A DNA stretch of 58,422 nt from Acidobacterium sp. (lineage in GTDB: Bacteria > Acidobacteriota > Terriglobia > Terriglobales > Acidobacteriaceae): positions 1 through 58,422 of the forward strand of contig DAHUYD010000055.1 in assembly GCA_027315385.1 (NCBI GenBank), read 5' to 3'. The translations under genes were made by a program, and so were the position numbers. Positions 1-9,406 of this stretch are shown one piece after another. Each line of letters opens with the position of its first letter. The stretch's first letter is position 1. The notes under the pieces were generated by a model, which saw nothing but the letters and a program-made list of their open reading frames with translations, did no database searches and was not told the DNA's origin.

Positions 1-54
1 GTCAGACTAAGAGTTGCTGCCCAGTACCGGCGCGTTCGCGCCGGATTCTCCCGT

Positions 55-141
55 GCCGAAGTGGCGGAATTGGCAGACGCGCATGGTTCAGGTCCATGTA
101 CCCGCAAGGGTGTGGGGGTTCGAGTCCCTTCTTCGGCACCA
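55..141 (+). tRNA. tRNA-Leu (anticodon CAG)
   Basis: The acceptor stem GCCGAAG pairs with CTTCGGC, followed by discriminator A and an encoded CCA. The anticodon stem CATGG/CCATG carries loop TTCAGGT, so the anticodon at 89-91 is CAG (Leu). A long variable arm typical of class II tRNAs (TACCC-GCAA-GGGTG) and the TTCGAGT T-loop are visible. Length is 87 nt including CCA. Confidence 0.97.
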
Positions 142-415
142 TATCTTTTAGAATCAATGGCTTAGAGTTACTTCCCAGGAAGAGCTCCGGGTAAAGCGCA
201 GGTTTCCTCATTTTTTCGGCATTAGCCGAGAGGAGAACGCCTGATATCAGTGGCAAGCTAAAGGACAGTACCAAACCTCAATCTTAGTCAGGACGCACGC
301 CCGGAGAAGCAGGCTCGTCTTCCGAGCGGCTGGAAATGCCTGCGTGCCGAGTTCGGCGAACGGGTCGGTGTGATGCCCGCTTCCTGTTTCTGCCCTTGAG
401 CCTCGAGACAATTGC
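142..415. other. Intergenic region after tRNA-Leu
   Basis: No gene is supported in these 274 bases. A small stem-loop (TCGGC-ATTA-GCCGA, 216-229) has its T-run on the wrong side to be a plus-strand terminator, and an A-run follows it on the minus strand. No direct repeat of the tRNA 3' end was seen, so there is no evidence for an integration site. Confidence 0.5.
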
Positions 416-3400
416 CTACCGCACGGTTACGGCGAGGGTGAGGGACTGCGAAAGGCTTCCGGTGGAGCCGGTCGCCTGCAGGGTTACGGTTCCGGTTTGC
501 GTTGTTGTTCCACCGCCGCCATTTGCCGAGTTTCCGCCGCATGCGGTCAGGGTGAGCGTACCGCCAAGAAGCAGAGCGAGCAAAAGCGGCCCATATCCGG
601 ATTTCGCGCGTGTTCTCCTTCGAGGCCGGACGCCGAGGATCAGCAGACCTGGGAAAAAGAGGGCCGCGGCTGCCAGGAGGTTATGGCGACCGGGCGTATG
701 GAAAGGCCTGACCAGCGCACTGGTCGATGAGGCGGTCAGCGCGAGGGTGCCGGTGAGGGCGGTATCGGAGCCGTTCGCTGTGAAGCTGGCGGGGTTCGGC
801 GAGCAGGCTACGCTGGCGAGCGTGCTGGAGCAGCTCACGGCGATGGTGCCGGTGTAGCCGCCGATGGGCGTGAGCGTCAGGGTCACGCTGGCGCTGGAGC
901 CGGCCGAGAGCGAGACGCTGCTCTCATTGGTGGAGATCGCAAAGTCGGGTTCCGTTACCGTGACCGGCGCCGAACTGGAGGCGCTGAAGTCGGAACTGCC
1001 TCCGTATTGCGCGACGATGGAATTGACACCCGGAGAGACGGTGGTGGTGAGAGTGGCAACGCCCGCGTTCAGAGCGGCCGTGCCCAGGGTCGCAGAGCCG
1101 GAGACAAACGTTACCGCTCCCGCGGGCTGAGTGCCCGGTGCGGAGGTCACGGTAGCTGTCAGGGTCACGCTTTGCCCAGGATTTACGGTGGTCAGATTCG
1201 CGGTCAGTCCCGTCGAGGTAGTTCCGGCGGTGACGGTGAGTGTGCCGTTGACGAAAGTAAAGGTGTAGTTCGCCGCAGCCAGAGTTCCCGCCGCAACGGC
1301 GATGGGATAGGTGCCGGGCGCCGATGAGGCGGTTGCGGGGGTGCTGAGCAGCGGCGCCCCGGTAACAACGGAAGACGAGTCTCCGTTCACAAAGCCGGTC
1401 GCGCTCCAAGTGAACGAGGGATTAGCGGCTCCGTAAGCCCGCGAAGCGTTGTTGGCCGCGACGGTCAGATCCGCAGGAGTGACTGTGAGATTTTGGCTAG
1501 CGCTGGTGGCGCCTGTGGCGGAGGCGGCGAGCGTATACGATCCGGTTTCAGGCGGCACCATACTGGCCAGGTCGAAGGCGGCAACGCCGTTCGTGGTGGA
1601 TGCGGTCTGCGTCTGGTTATAGCCGCCGGGACCGGTCACCGTCAGCGTGACCGAATCGCCCGATGTGGGCACCAGCGATCCGCTGCTGTCCACAGTGCTG
1701 ACGCCAAGGGTGCCGAGCGCCGCGCCGTAGACGAGAGTGGATGGCGTGCCGGCGTCGAAAGCCAGGCTTGAAGGTGCGGCGGCCGCCGTGATGTTCACGG
1801 GGATGAGCTTCCACTGCTGCGATACGCTGGCGGGGGTGATCCAGTCTGCGCTTGCAGCGGAGGCTTGCTGCTGCTGGATGGAGGACGCCGAAGCGGCGGT
1901 CAACACCATTCCACTGGATTTGTTCACGACGGTCCAGGAGCCGTTGCCGGCAGTGACGATGTTCCACTCCTGACCGGCGTCGCCGCTGGCCGCGGCAGCG
2001 ACCACCGCTGAGCCTGCAGTGGTGGAGCCGCTGTTGTCCAGTACCTGGACGGCTGTTCCGCTGACTGCGTTGCGACTGGCGATCTGGAAATAGCCGTCGT
2101 TGTTGCTGGTGATCGTCCACTGCTGGTCGAGCCGTTCCACGTCCCTGTCGGCGTTCGTCTCCAGGGCCGTGCCGGAGGCCGATGGCAGACCGGCCGTTCC
2201 CAGCACCTCGCCGCTCGCCACATTCACGAACTTGTAAGCAAGAGTGGGATCCAGCTTGCCACCCAGGGCATCGGTTGCCGGCAGCAGCGCGGAGTAGTTG
2301 GGATCTGTAACCTGAGTGCTGCCGGAGCCGTCGGCATTGTCAAAGAGCGTCAGGCCATTCCACGTGAAAATGGCGTCGGTGCCGCCGTCGCCGTTTACAT
2401 ATCCGCTGCCGCCCGCTTTGGGGATGTCGACACCGGCCGGATCCCAGTATTCGATTCCCATGCCGAGATGGCTGGGCAGATTTTTCATCGCCGCATCGAG
2501 ATCGATGAGGAACTGCCGCTGCCCGGCCGAGGTGGCCGGATACCAAAGGTCGTTGGAGTCGAATCCATTTTCGTAGTGCTCGCCGGTCTCGATGATGAAG
2601 ATCGGTTTGCCAATGCTGTTGGCTGCGTTTGCGAGCGCGGTTTCCTCAATGGGCTGGTTGCCGGGATTCGAAGTGGAGGCCTGCGCGGCGGTCAGCGGCC
2701 CGTGGAAGAACGGGTAATAGCTCTGGCACATGGCGTCGTAAGGAATGCCATTGGTGTTCACCAGGGTAAAGAAGCTGGTCAGATCCCAGTTCGGCGTGAT
2801 GTGGATGCAGCGGATGGGAGGAGGCAGCGGACTGCCGAGCGACGGATCCGACGAGGCGTCAAGAATGGCCTGCATGGCCTGTTTCTGCAAGGCGGCAAAG
2901 GGGCCGAAATTCGCGCCGGTGGGGGAACCCAGAGATCCGAAGAATCCGGTATCCACCTCGTTGCCGACGGTCACCATATCCGGCATGGCGCCGGCGGAGC
3001 GATAGGCTTCCACCTCGGACTTTACATAGTTGTAGACGCCGGTCTCCGCCTGGGAGAGCGTGTCGCTACTCCAGGCGCCCGGAAGGGAAGCAGAGGAGCC
3101 GCCGTCGAAGAACAGAGTAAGTTCCACCGACATGCCCAGTTGCCTGGCGCGCCTGGCGAGGTCGACGTCGTCGCTTTCGGTTTCCGCATAGCAGCCATTG
3201 CCGGTGCAGGAAGAGGACGAATACGTGGTGTAAGGGGGCTCGGAGGTGGGGCGCACGCGCACCATGTTGATGCCGTGGTTTTTGAGCATCTGGAGCAGGT
3301 CGCCGGTTTGCCCCGCATCCTGCCACCATGGAATGCCGGCGGCGATTCGCAGGGCCTCCTGCTTTTCCATCAGCGCGTTGTCGATGCCGCGGAAGAACAC

Positions 3401-3982
3401 GGGCCGCAGCAGCCACTGCTGGCTCTGCGCCGGAGTGCCGGAGAGGGTGGTCTGAACGAGCGCCGTGCCTGCTGTGCGGGCCCCGCTTTGTACGTCGAGA
3501 ACCAGGCTGGCGCCATGATTCCGCAGGGTGGCGTAGCCATTGCCGGAAGCCGTGAAAGACCATTGCTGGGTCGCCGTGGCCGGCGAGCAGGGATTCTGGA
3601 CGGTCATCGTAACGCCGCCGCTGGACGCGCTGTCGAGGCAGAGGCCGCTCTGGAGATTTGCGATCGCCCATTGGCCGCCCGGGAGGGAGGTCATGGCCCA
3701 GCGCTGGGTCAGCGAAGTGAAGCTGCGGTCTTCGATGACGATCGAAGAGCCGGCGGTTGCGGAGCCGGCGTCGAGGTCGGCCTGCAAACCGGAGAGCTGG
3801 TTGACGAGGTAGTACGCCTGGCCGTCGATTGGATTGATATTGACCGGCTCCGCCGGCTGCTGCGCGAAGACGCTGAGCGTCCACAGCAAGCAGGCGGCGG
3901 CGCTGCCGCGGCGCAAACACGCCGCGGCACGCCGGCTGCGTGTGCATGCCGCGTTCCGGTGTCCGGCAATCCCTGGCTTCAC
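416..3982 (-). CDS. Secreted GH53-like endo-galactanase with ricin-type lectin, MBG and Ig-like domains
   Basis: An 1188-residue secreted mosaic. A signal peptide ends near residue 41 (after AQ). A ricin-B-like QxW domain (about 50-190) precedes a clan GH-A barrel (about 195-560) resembling GH53 arabinogalactan endo-beta-1,4-galactanase. Candidate acid/base is E342 in VGNEV and candidate nucleophile is E465 in IIETGE. A second ricin-like domain (about 575-730), an MBG-type repeat (about 830-915) and Ig-like repeats follow. The last 90 residues hold an arginine-rich segment, hydrophobic stretches, an ACGG motif (C1148) and a short beta-rich tail. GTG is the start, with AGAGGAA at 3991-3997 eight bases upstream. 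The substrate (beta-galactan) is inferred from the family. Cleavage probably takes place outside the cell, with the lectin modules aiding polysaccharide binding. Confidence 0.85.
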   Translation of the reverse strand: MKPGIAGHRNAACTRSRRAAACLRRGSAAACLLWTLSVFAQQPAEPVNINPIDGQAYYLVNQLSGLQADLDAGSATAGSSIVIEDRSFTSLTQRWAMTSLPGGQWAIANLQSGLCLDSASSGGVTMTVQNPCSPATATQQWSFTASGNGYATLRNHGASLVLDVQSGARTAGTALVQTTLSGTPAQSQQWLLRPVFFRGIDNALMEKQEALRIAAGIPWWQDAGQTGDLLQMLKNHGINMVRVRPTSEPPYTTYSSSSCTGNGCYAETESDDVDLARRARQLGMSVELTLFFDGGSSASLPGAWSSDTLSQAETGVYNYVKSEVEAYRSAGAMPDMVTVGNEVDTGFFGSLGSPTGANFGPFAALQKQAMQAILDASSDPSLGSPLPPPIRCIHITPNWDLTSFFTLVNTNGIPYDAMCQSYYPFFHGPLTAAQASTSNPGNQPIEETALANAANSIGKPIFIIETGEHYENGFDSNDLWYPATSAGQRQFLIDLDAAMKNLPSHLGMGIEYWDPAGVDIPKAGGSGYVNGDGGTDAIFTWNGLTLFDNADGSGSTQVTDPNYSALLPATDALGGKLDPTLAYKFVNVASGEVLGTAGLPSASGTALETNADRDVERLDQQWTITSNNDGYFQIASRNAVSGTAVQVLDNSGSTTAGSAVVAAAASGDAGQEWNIVTAGNGSWTVVNKSSGMVLTAASASSIQQQQASAASADWITPASVSQQWKLIPVNITAAAAPSSLAFDAGTPSTLVYGAALGTLGVSTVDSSGSLVPTSGDSVTLTVTGPGGYNQTQTASTTNGVAAFDLASMVPPETGSYTLAASATGATSASQNLTVTPADLTVAANNASRAYGAANPSFTWSATGFVNGDSSSVVTGAPLLSTPATASSAPGTYPIAVAAGTLAAANYTFTFVNGTLTVTAGTTSTGLTANLTTVNPGQSVTLTATVTSAPGTQPAGAVTFVSGSATLGTAALNAGVATLTTTVSPGVNSIVAQYGGSSDFSASSSAPVTVTEPDFAISTNESSVSLSAGSSASVTLTLTPIGGYTGTIAVSCSSTLASVACSPNPASFTANGSDTALTGTLALTASSTSALVRPFHTPGRHNLLAAAALFFPGLLILGVRPRRRTRAKSGYGPLLLALLLGGTLTLTACGGNSANGGGGTTTQTGTVTLQATGSTGSLSQSLTLAVTVR

Positions 3983-4106
3983 GATGATGATTCCTCTGGG
4001 TCAGCGGAGTTTCACGCTGTGGCATGCGCCGTTTGCTTCCAAAATGCCAGCAGCCCGCGGCTTGATCTCCGCGCACTCACAATATCCGGGCGAGGACCGC
4101 GTTGCC

Positions 4107-4124
4107 ATCCGACGAAAGTCGGAT
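4107..4124 (+). repeat. REP-like hairpin, copy 1
   Basis: ATCCGACGAAAGTCGGAT: a perfect 7-bp stem closed by a GAAA tetraloop. The same sequence recurs inverted at 4228-4245, directly at 9908-9925, and with a TAAA loop at 15877-15893. Confidence 0.8.
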
Positions 4125-4227
4125 CGCTGACCAGGTCACTCCCGCGCTGGAACTCCCGGGGAGCACGGGAGAGTTCTCACCGCGGATGCCGTTCATATCC
4201 TGACGCCTTCGCGAAAAAAAGCAGCCA

Positions 4228-4245
4228 ATCCGACTTTCGTCGGAT
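4228..4245 (-). repeat. REP-like hairpin, copy 2 (inverted)
   Basis: Exact reverse complement of the 4107-4124 copy, 103 bases away. Two inverted REP units with a spacer of about 100 bases is the arrangement of a REPIN. Confidence 0.8.
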
Positions 4246-4470
4246 TCACGCCGTTTACACACGGGCTTAGTATGCACGACGGAATCACATAATTGCTCCA
4301 GCTGATAAAGGACCGCGAGAACCTTCGCCGGAGGAAAAGTTTTCAGGTGCTGCGTGCGCCGGAATGAGGCGAGCCGCACCACGCGCATGCGCGGCGGCTG
4401 CGAAATCCCCGAAGAGGAATCGGTCCGGACGAGGAACATTGGCTCTTTGGTTGTAATGGAGGTTTACGCA

Positions 4471-7400
4471 ATGAAAAAGCTATCAATGCCTGGCGGGTAT
4501 GGAAGCACTCGCATGAGTTGGGCGCTCAGAGGCGCAGTGCTGGCGCTGGCCGGTACGGTTCTGGCCGTGACGGCGCAGTGGTCCCTGGCGCAGAATGCGA
4601 ATTCCGGCGAAATCAAGGGAATCGTCACGGACAGCAGCGGAGCGGTGATTCCGGGGGCAGGTATCAGCATCCGGAATGTGCAGACCGGGGTGGTGACCCG
4701 CACCGTCACAAACGGCGCGGGGCTCTACGACGTTCCTTCTGTCCCTCCGGGAGACTACAGCCTGACCTTTTCCAAGACCGGGTTTCGCGACGCGGTGCGC
4801 AACGGGGTGGTGGTCCACGTGGCCACAATCGGCATCAATGCCGCACTCCAGGTCGGTATGGCCTCGCAGCAGGTGGTGGTGAATGCGGCCGTACCCCTGC
4901 TGCAGACGGAAGACTCCAGCCAGAACATGGATTTCAATGCTAAACAGATTCAAAACGCCCCGATCGTAGGCGGCATCTGGTACAACGAGCTGACGAATGA
5001 GATCCAGGGTGTGAACAATGGCGGAAGCCAGGGGGAGGCATCGGGGCAGGGTGTAGGCGTAAACGGCATGGAAGGCTATTCCGGAAGCTTTCTGATCGAG
5101 GGGGCGTCAGCCACGGAGCCCCGGGACGCCAATGCCAGCGACAACTATCCTCCCATTGACGCGCTGAGCGAAGCGAATGTGCAGACGGCGAATTTCGGAG
5201 CGCAATATGGCAATGGGGTTGTGACGTTCAACGCCATGCTGAAAAGCGGCACCAATAAGCTCCACGGTTCGCTCTTTGAGTTCGATCAGAACAGCGCCTT
5301 CAATGCCCGCGGCTACTTCAATCGTCCACCCGCGCCGGTAGCGCCTGAACGCTGGAATGAATTCGGCGGGAGCATCGGCGGTCCAATCATCAAAAACAAG
5401 TTGTTCTTCTTCTTTACCTACCAGGACAACCCGAATACGACATCGTCGACCTACATCACCACTGTGCCGACGCAGGGAGCCAACAACACCACCAACATGG
5501 ATAAGGGATGCTTCCCGACCACGGTGACCAACCCCAGCACGGGGCAACCCTATCCGAACAATTGCGTCACGTCGGGGTTCGACCCGGTAGCGGTGAACAT
5601 CCAGAAATACTTTCCAGCGCCGAACCTTCCGGGATATGTCAACAACTACAGCGTGACTCAAACGAATCCAAGCACATCGCAGTGGTATGTGGGGAAGCTG
5701 GATTACACACCGACGCAGAGCCAGCACATCTCCGGCTCGTACATGATTTATCCGATCAGCCTGGTGAACAGCGTGGATGCCTTCTGCTCGCTCGGATTCG
5801 ACTGCACCAAGGGCAATAACTATAACGAGGATGGGCAGATCACCGACGTGTGGACGATCAACTCGCAGATGGTGAACGAAGCCAGAATCGGCGGAGTTCG
5901 CGAACTGGATAAGTATATTCCGCCTACCTACGACAAGAACTACCCGACGACCCTGGGCCTCCAGCCTGCCTACGGGGCCGACGCGCCGGGGAATATTTTC
6001 CCGGGCGTCACCATCAACAGCGGCGGAAACATCGGGGGCATCGGGATCAACGGCGGCGTGCACGCGAAGCTGGCGGATGGCACGATCACAGCATCCGACG
6101 TGTTCACTCTGATCCGGGGCAGGCACACGATTAACATGGGCGGAGAGTACGATCGCAGCTATCAGAACTACACCAGCTGGGGCGATGTAAGTTCCGGCAA
6201 CTTCGTCTTCGATGGCGTTGCCACCGGCGTTCCGTACGCCGATTTTCTGCTCGGCCAAGTGTACGGCTGGTACGTTTACGAGTATGCCGAAACCGGGGCG
6301 CGCGCACGGAACGGAGCCGCCTTTATCCAGGACAACTTTCAGGTGAACCGGCATCTGGCGATCAACGCCGGTCTTCGGTATCAGTTTCAGGGAGGATGGA
6401 GCGAAGAGCAGAACCGCTGGGGAACCTTCAATCCGAACGTAACTAATACCGGACAGTACGCGCCGCCCAACACCCTTGGCGCCATGAGTTATGGAGGACA
6501 GCAGGGACGCAAGGACATCCAGAGCAGCACAAACGAATTTCAGCCGCGCATCGGTCTTTCCTGGTCGCCTCTAAGCAACTGGGCGTTCCGCGCCAGCTAT
6601 GGCATTTTCTATCAGCCATGGTCAGTCGATCCTTACAGCGCCGCGCTGGGTGTAGGACTGAATCCGCAGGGATCGAAAGGCTACGGTTCTTCACCGGCGT
6701 TTCTGCTGAAGGACGGACCGGGGCCGGGTGCGGTGGTGTACCCGACTCTCTCGAATCTTTCCAACTCTCAGTTCAATTATCAGAACGTCAGCTATTATCC
6801 GGAACACCGGCCGGCGACCTACTATCAGGAAGCCCTGGTTTCCATCCAACACCAGCTTCCCGGGCAGCTTCTCCTCGACCTGAGCTATGTCATGACGAAG
6901 GGTACCCACCTGGGCTTCAGCCGCGACATCAACCAGGTTCCGCAGGCGGATATGACCCAGTCGACAGACTGTTACAACGCGCCCACGGCTTATCCGCTGT
7001 TCTGCTCGATTAATGCTGTGTTGTTCGACGGCTACTCGAACTACAACGCGATGCAGTTCCGGGCCGAGAAGCGTTTTTCTCACGGCCTCAGTTTTCTGTT
7101 CAATTATGCGTACTCCAAGACGCTGGATACAGGCACCGGTTCCGGCAATAACGCCGGCGTGGATGTCTGGCAGAACGCGTTCGACGTTGCGGCGAACTAT
7201 GGGCTGTCCACGCTGGACGCGAAGAACACGATCAATGGCTCGCTTACGTATGAGCTGCCTTTCGGCGCCGGGCGGATGGTCGCGTTGCACGGCATTGCGA
7301 ATCAAGTGCTGGGTGGCTGGCGGGCAACGGGCGTTTTTCAGCTCCACAGCGGGACGCCGTTCACCGTCAATACTTCGAACAGCGGCCAGGATGAGAGCGG

Positions 7401-7779
7401 CTCGGCGGCCAATGTGTGCGGTTGCGGTTATCAGTGGCTGCCGAATGTGGTGGGGAATCCGAATGTTCCGAATCCGTCGACCAACGGGTGGTTCAACACG
7501 GGGGCGTTCGCGACGCCGACCCCAGGAACGTTCGGCAACGAGCGGCGAAACACTCTGATTGGCCCTGCGTGGCGCGATCTGGATCTCAGCGTTGGCAAGA
7601 CGTTCCCCCTGCGAGAAGGAATGTTGTTCGAGGTCAGGGCAGACTCCTTCGATGCGTTCAATCATCCAAACTTTAAGAATCCCAATGCGTCCACCGGCAC
7701 CGGAGTCGTCGGCGGCGGCCAGATTACCAGCGCCAACGGAGCCCGCATCGTGCAGTTGGGAGGGCGGTTCACGTTCTAA
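4471..7779 (+). CDS. TonB-dependent receptor, Oar-like, with carboxypeptidase-regulatory-like domain
   Basis: A 1102-residue outer-membrane receptor. The signal peptide (about 1-41, ending SLAQ) is followed by a carboxypeptidase-regulatory-like beta-sandwich (about 46-130: GEIKGIVTDSSGAVIPGAGI), a plug-like region and a long beta-barrel ending in the short aromatic strand LGGRFTF. This architecture is typical of the expanded Acidobacteria receptors thought to import oligosaccharides or other large substrates with TonB energy. ATG at 4471 was chosen because GGAGG lies at 4458-4462, eight bases upstream, and the signal peptide starts there. No SusD-like partner is adjacent. A TPR protein gene follows after two stem-loops. 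The neighbouring GH53 gene suggests a galactan-derived ligand, which is inference. Confidence 0.93.
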   Translation: MKKLSMPGGYGSTRMSWALRGAVLALAGTVLAVTAQWSLAQNANSGEIKGIVTDSSGAVIPGAGISIRNVQTGVVTRTVTNGAGLYDVPSVPPGDYSLTFSKTGFRDAVRNGVVVHVATIGINAALQVGMASQQVVVNAAVPLLQTEDSSQNMDFNAKQIQNAPIVGGIWYNELTNEIQGVNNGGSQGEASGQGVGVNGMEGYSGSFLIEGASATEPRDANASDNYPPIDALSEANVQTANFGAQYGNGVVTFNAMLKSGTNKLHGSLFEFDQNSAFNARGYFNRPPAPVAPERWNEFGGSIGGPIIKNKLFFFFTYQDNPNTTSSTYITTVPTQGANNTTNMDKGCFPTTVTNPSTGQPYPNNCVTSGFDPVAVNIQKYFPAPNLPGYVNNYSVTQTNPSTSQWYVGKLDYTPTQSQHISGSYMIYPISLVNSVDAFCSLGFDCTKGNNYNEDGQITDVWTINSQMVNEARIGGVRELDKYIPPTYDKNYPTTLGLQPAYGADAPGNIFPGVTINSGGNIGGIGINGGVHAKLADGTITASDVFTLIRGRHTINMGGEYDRSYQNYTSWGDVSSGNFVFDGVATGVPYADFLLGQVYGWYVYEYAETGARARNGAAFIQDNFQVNRHLAINAGLRYQFQGGWSEEQNRWGTFNPNVTNTGQYAPPNTLGAMSYGGQQGRKDIQSSTNEFQPRIGLSWSPLSNWAFRASYGIFYQPWSVDPYSAALGVGLNPQGSKGYGSSPAFLLKDGPGPGAVVYPTLSNLSNSQFNYQNVSYYPEHRPATYYQEALVSIQHQLPGQLLLDLSYVMTKGTHLGFSRDINQVPQADMTQSTDCYNAPTAYPLFCSINAVLFDGYSNYNAMQFRAEKRFSHGLSFLFNYAYSKTLDTGTGSGNNAGVDVWQNAFDVAANYGLSTLDAKNTINGSLTYELPFGAGRMVALHGIANQVLGGWRATGVFQLHSGTPFTVNTSNSGQDESGSAANVCGCGYQWLPNVVGNPNVPNPSTNGWFNTGAFATPTPGTFGNERRNTLIGPAWRDLDLSVGKTFPLREGMLFEVRADSFDAFNHPNFKNPNASTGTGVVGGGQITSANGARIVQLGGRFTF

Positions 7780-7829
7780 AGCCTGTCATTAAACTTTCCC
7801 GCTGCCCACGCGAAAGTTAATAACAGGCT
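7780..7829 (+). terminator. Stem-loop directly after the TonB receptor
   Basis: AGCCTGT-C-ATTAAACTTTC (7780-7798) pairs with GAAAGTTAAT-AACAGGCT (7812-7829). The stem is long with one or two bulges and starts right after the stop codon. There is no clear T-run, so termination is likely but unproven. Confidence 0.55.
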
Positions 7830-7842
7830 CCAGCCAGGTCCT

Positions 7843-7882
7843 TACTGGAGCCGGATCGCCTGCCGGGGCGCCGGCTCCAGTA
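7843..7882 (+). terminator. Second strong stem-loop between receptor and TPR gene
   Basis: TACTGGAGCCGG (7843-7854) and CCGGCTCCAGTA (7871-7882) form a perfect 12-bp stem with a 16-base GC-rich loop. No T-run follows. It could be a terminator, an RNA-stabilising element or a regulatory leader for the TPR gene at 7964. Confidence 0.5.
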
Positions 7883-7963
7883 TCGTCTCGGGGCCGGATA
7901 CGGATGCAGTCAGGGGCCTGATATCCTTGCGGCCATGATTCCCGTGCAGCCAGGTTCTCACCC

Positions 7964-9265
7964 ATGAGGTTGGCAGTCGCAGTCAGGAAACGGCATTCTT
8001 CGCCCGCCGCGGATCGCGATGTTGGTTGCGATTGCCGGGAATCAGGCGGCCGCAGCAATGGTCCGCACAGGGGCGCAACGGTTCTTTTTGCGGCGCTCCT
8101 GGCTGGAGCGATGCTGATCCTGCCGGCGCTGTCAGCCCAGTCCGCATCGAGCAAGGCGGAAGTGTCCGCGGATCTTCAGCAGGCACAGGCAGCCCTGCGG
8201 GCGCATGATTCCGCTGCCGCGCACAGGCTATTCGCCGCGGTATTGGAGGTTGACCCGGGAAATGCCGAAGCGCATGGCAATCTTGGCGTCATGGCGTTCT
8301 TCCACGGCGACTGCGCGGCGGCCGAACCGCATTTCCGCGCCGCGCTGCGCACCCAGCCTTCGCTCACCAAGATCAAAGCGCTGCTTTCCGTTTGCGAGAA
8401 GCAACTCGGCCAGCCGTCCGCTCAGGCCGACATGGAGAGCGCGTTCCAGCAGCTTCAGGATCCCGTATTGCGCGAGCGCCTGGGCATTGAGCTGGCCAAC
8501 CTGGATTACCAGCGAGGCCAGATGGAGAGGGCCGCGGCCGTGCTGCAGACCCTGCTGAATCTGGAGCCGGACAACGTGGATGTACTGTTCTTCGCTCAGC
8601 GGGTCTATACCGAACTGGCCGATCAAACCCTGAATAAGCTGGCAGTGCTGGCGCCAGGGTCGGCGCGCATGGAGCAGTTGATCGCCGAACGGCTCATCAA
8701 TGGCGGGGACGTGAAGGATGCGATCCGGCACTATGAGAAGGCGCTGCAGCTGGACCCGCGGCTTCCAGGAGTGCATTTCGAGCTGGCCGAGTCTCTGCTG
8801 CAGGCGTCACCGTCGGACCCCGCCACGGTGACAGCGGCTCAGCAGCAGCTCGAAGACGCGATCGGGATCGACGGAGACAGCGCCAATGTGGAATGCAAGC
8901 TGGCACAGATTGCGATCCAGGAGGGGCGCACGCAGCAGGGACTAGCCGAATATCGGCGCGCTTATCAGCTCGACCCGCAAAACGCGGAAGCGCAAATGGG
9001 TATGGCGACGATCCTGGAGCGCGCCGGCAAGGACGAGCAGGCCGCCGCGTACCTGCGCATGGCCGTGGCGGCGGAGCCGTTCAACGCGAAGGCCCATTAC
9101 CGTCTCTCGCAGGTGGATAAGCGGCTGCATCTGGACAGCGAAGCCGCAGCCCAGTTGAAGTTGTTTGTCGCCGTGCAGGCCGCGAGTCAGAAGGTCCGGC
9201 AGTTATACCGGGAGATGAACCCCGGTACCGCGGCACCCGGTAAGGCATCGCTTCCCAACGGCTGA
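7964..9265 (+). CDS. Secreted tetratricopeptide-repeat protein
   Basis: A 433-residue protein with a long charged N-terminus, a hydrophobic segment (about 39-60, ending SAQSA, signal peptide or anchor) and successive TPR helices to the C-terminus, with typical endings such as LEVDPGNAEAHGNLG, LNLEPDNVDVLF and QLDPQNAEAQMG. TPR proteins act as protein-protein scaffolds. In Acidobacteria they often follow Oar-like receptors, as here, suggesting a periplasmic partner role (inference). The start is uncertain: ATG 7964 has no strong ribosome-binding site, and ATG 8111 just inside the hydrophobic stretch is too short to leave a good signal. Two stem-loops separate it from the receptor, so co-transcription is not assured. 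Confidence 0.8.
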   Translation: MRLAVAVRKRHSSPAADRDVGCDCRESGGRSNGPHRGATVLFAALLAGAMLILPALSAQSASSKAEVSADLQQAQAALRAHDSAAAHRLFAAVLEVDPGNAEAHGNLGVMAFFHGDCAAAEPHFRAALRTQPSLTKIKALLSVCEKQLGQPSAQADMESAFQQLQDPVLRERLGIELANLDYQRGQMERAAAVLQTLLNLEPDNVDVLFFAQRVYTELADQTLNKLAVLAPGSARMEQLIAERLINGGDVKDAIRHYEKALQLDPRLPGVHFELAESLLQASPSDPATVTAAQQQLEDAIGIDGDSANVECKLAQIAIQEGRTQQGLAEYRRAYQLDPQNAEAQMGMATILERAGKDEQAAAYLRMAVAAEPFNAKAHYRLSQVDKRLHLDSEAAAQLKLFVAVQAASQKVRQLYREMNPGTAAPGKASLPNG

Positions 9266-9406
9266 CCTGCTGCGGCCAGGTACTTCATCCTTCACATGCG
9301 TTGTCGTAGTTGGAACATGGCAGTGTGGCGAGACATCCGGGTATGGCAATCCGAGAGATTGCAGGGATCAGGGCAAATCGACATAAGCGGGGGGCGAAGC
9401 CCGAAG

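Larger units (their letters stand above)
3983..4470. other. Divergent intergenic region with an inverted hairpin pair
   Basis: This 488-base region separates the minus-strand GH53 gene from the plus-strand TonB receptor and must hold both promoters; no clear -35/-10 pair could be chosen by eye. It contains two inverted copies of an 18-base hairpin at 4107-4124 and 4228-4245. The receptor frame stays open upstream to 4354, but the segment before 4471 has no signal-peptide character. Confidence 0.6.

Noticed and set aside
216-229. Hairpin near the window start as a terminator
   Set aside because: The T-run precedes the stem on the plus strand, and an A-run follows on the minus strand, so it fits neither direction.
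55-415. tRNA-Leu as a phage or island integration site
   Set aside because: No integrase, no repeat of the tRNA 3' end within the window.
2468-4270. A 600-codon plus-strand open frame opposite the GH53 gene
   Set aside because: No family pattern, low-complexity Gly/Arg/Ala composition; it mirrors a GC-rich coding strand whose product has clear domains.
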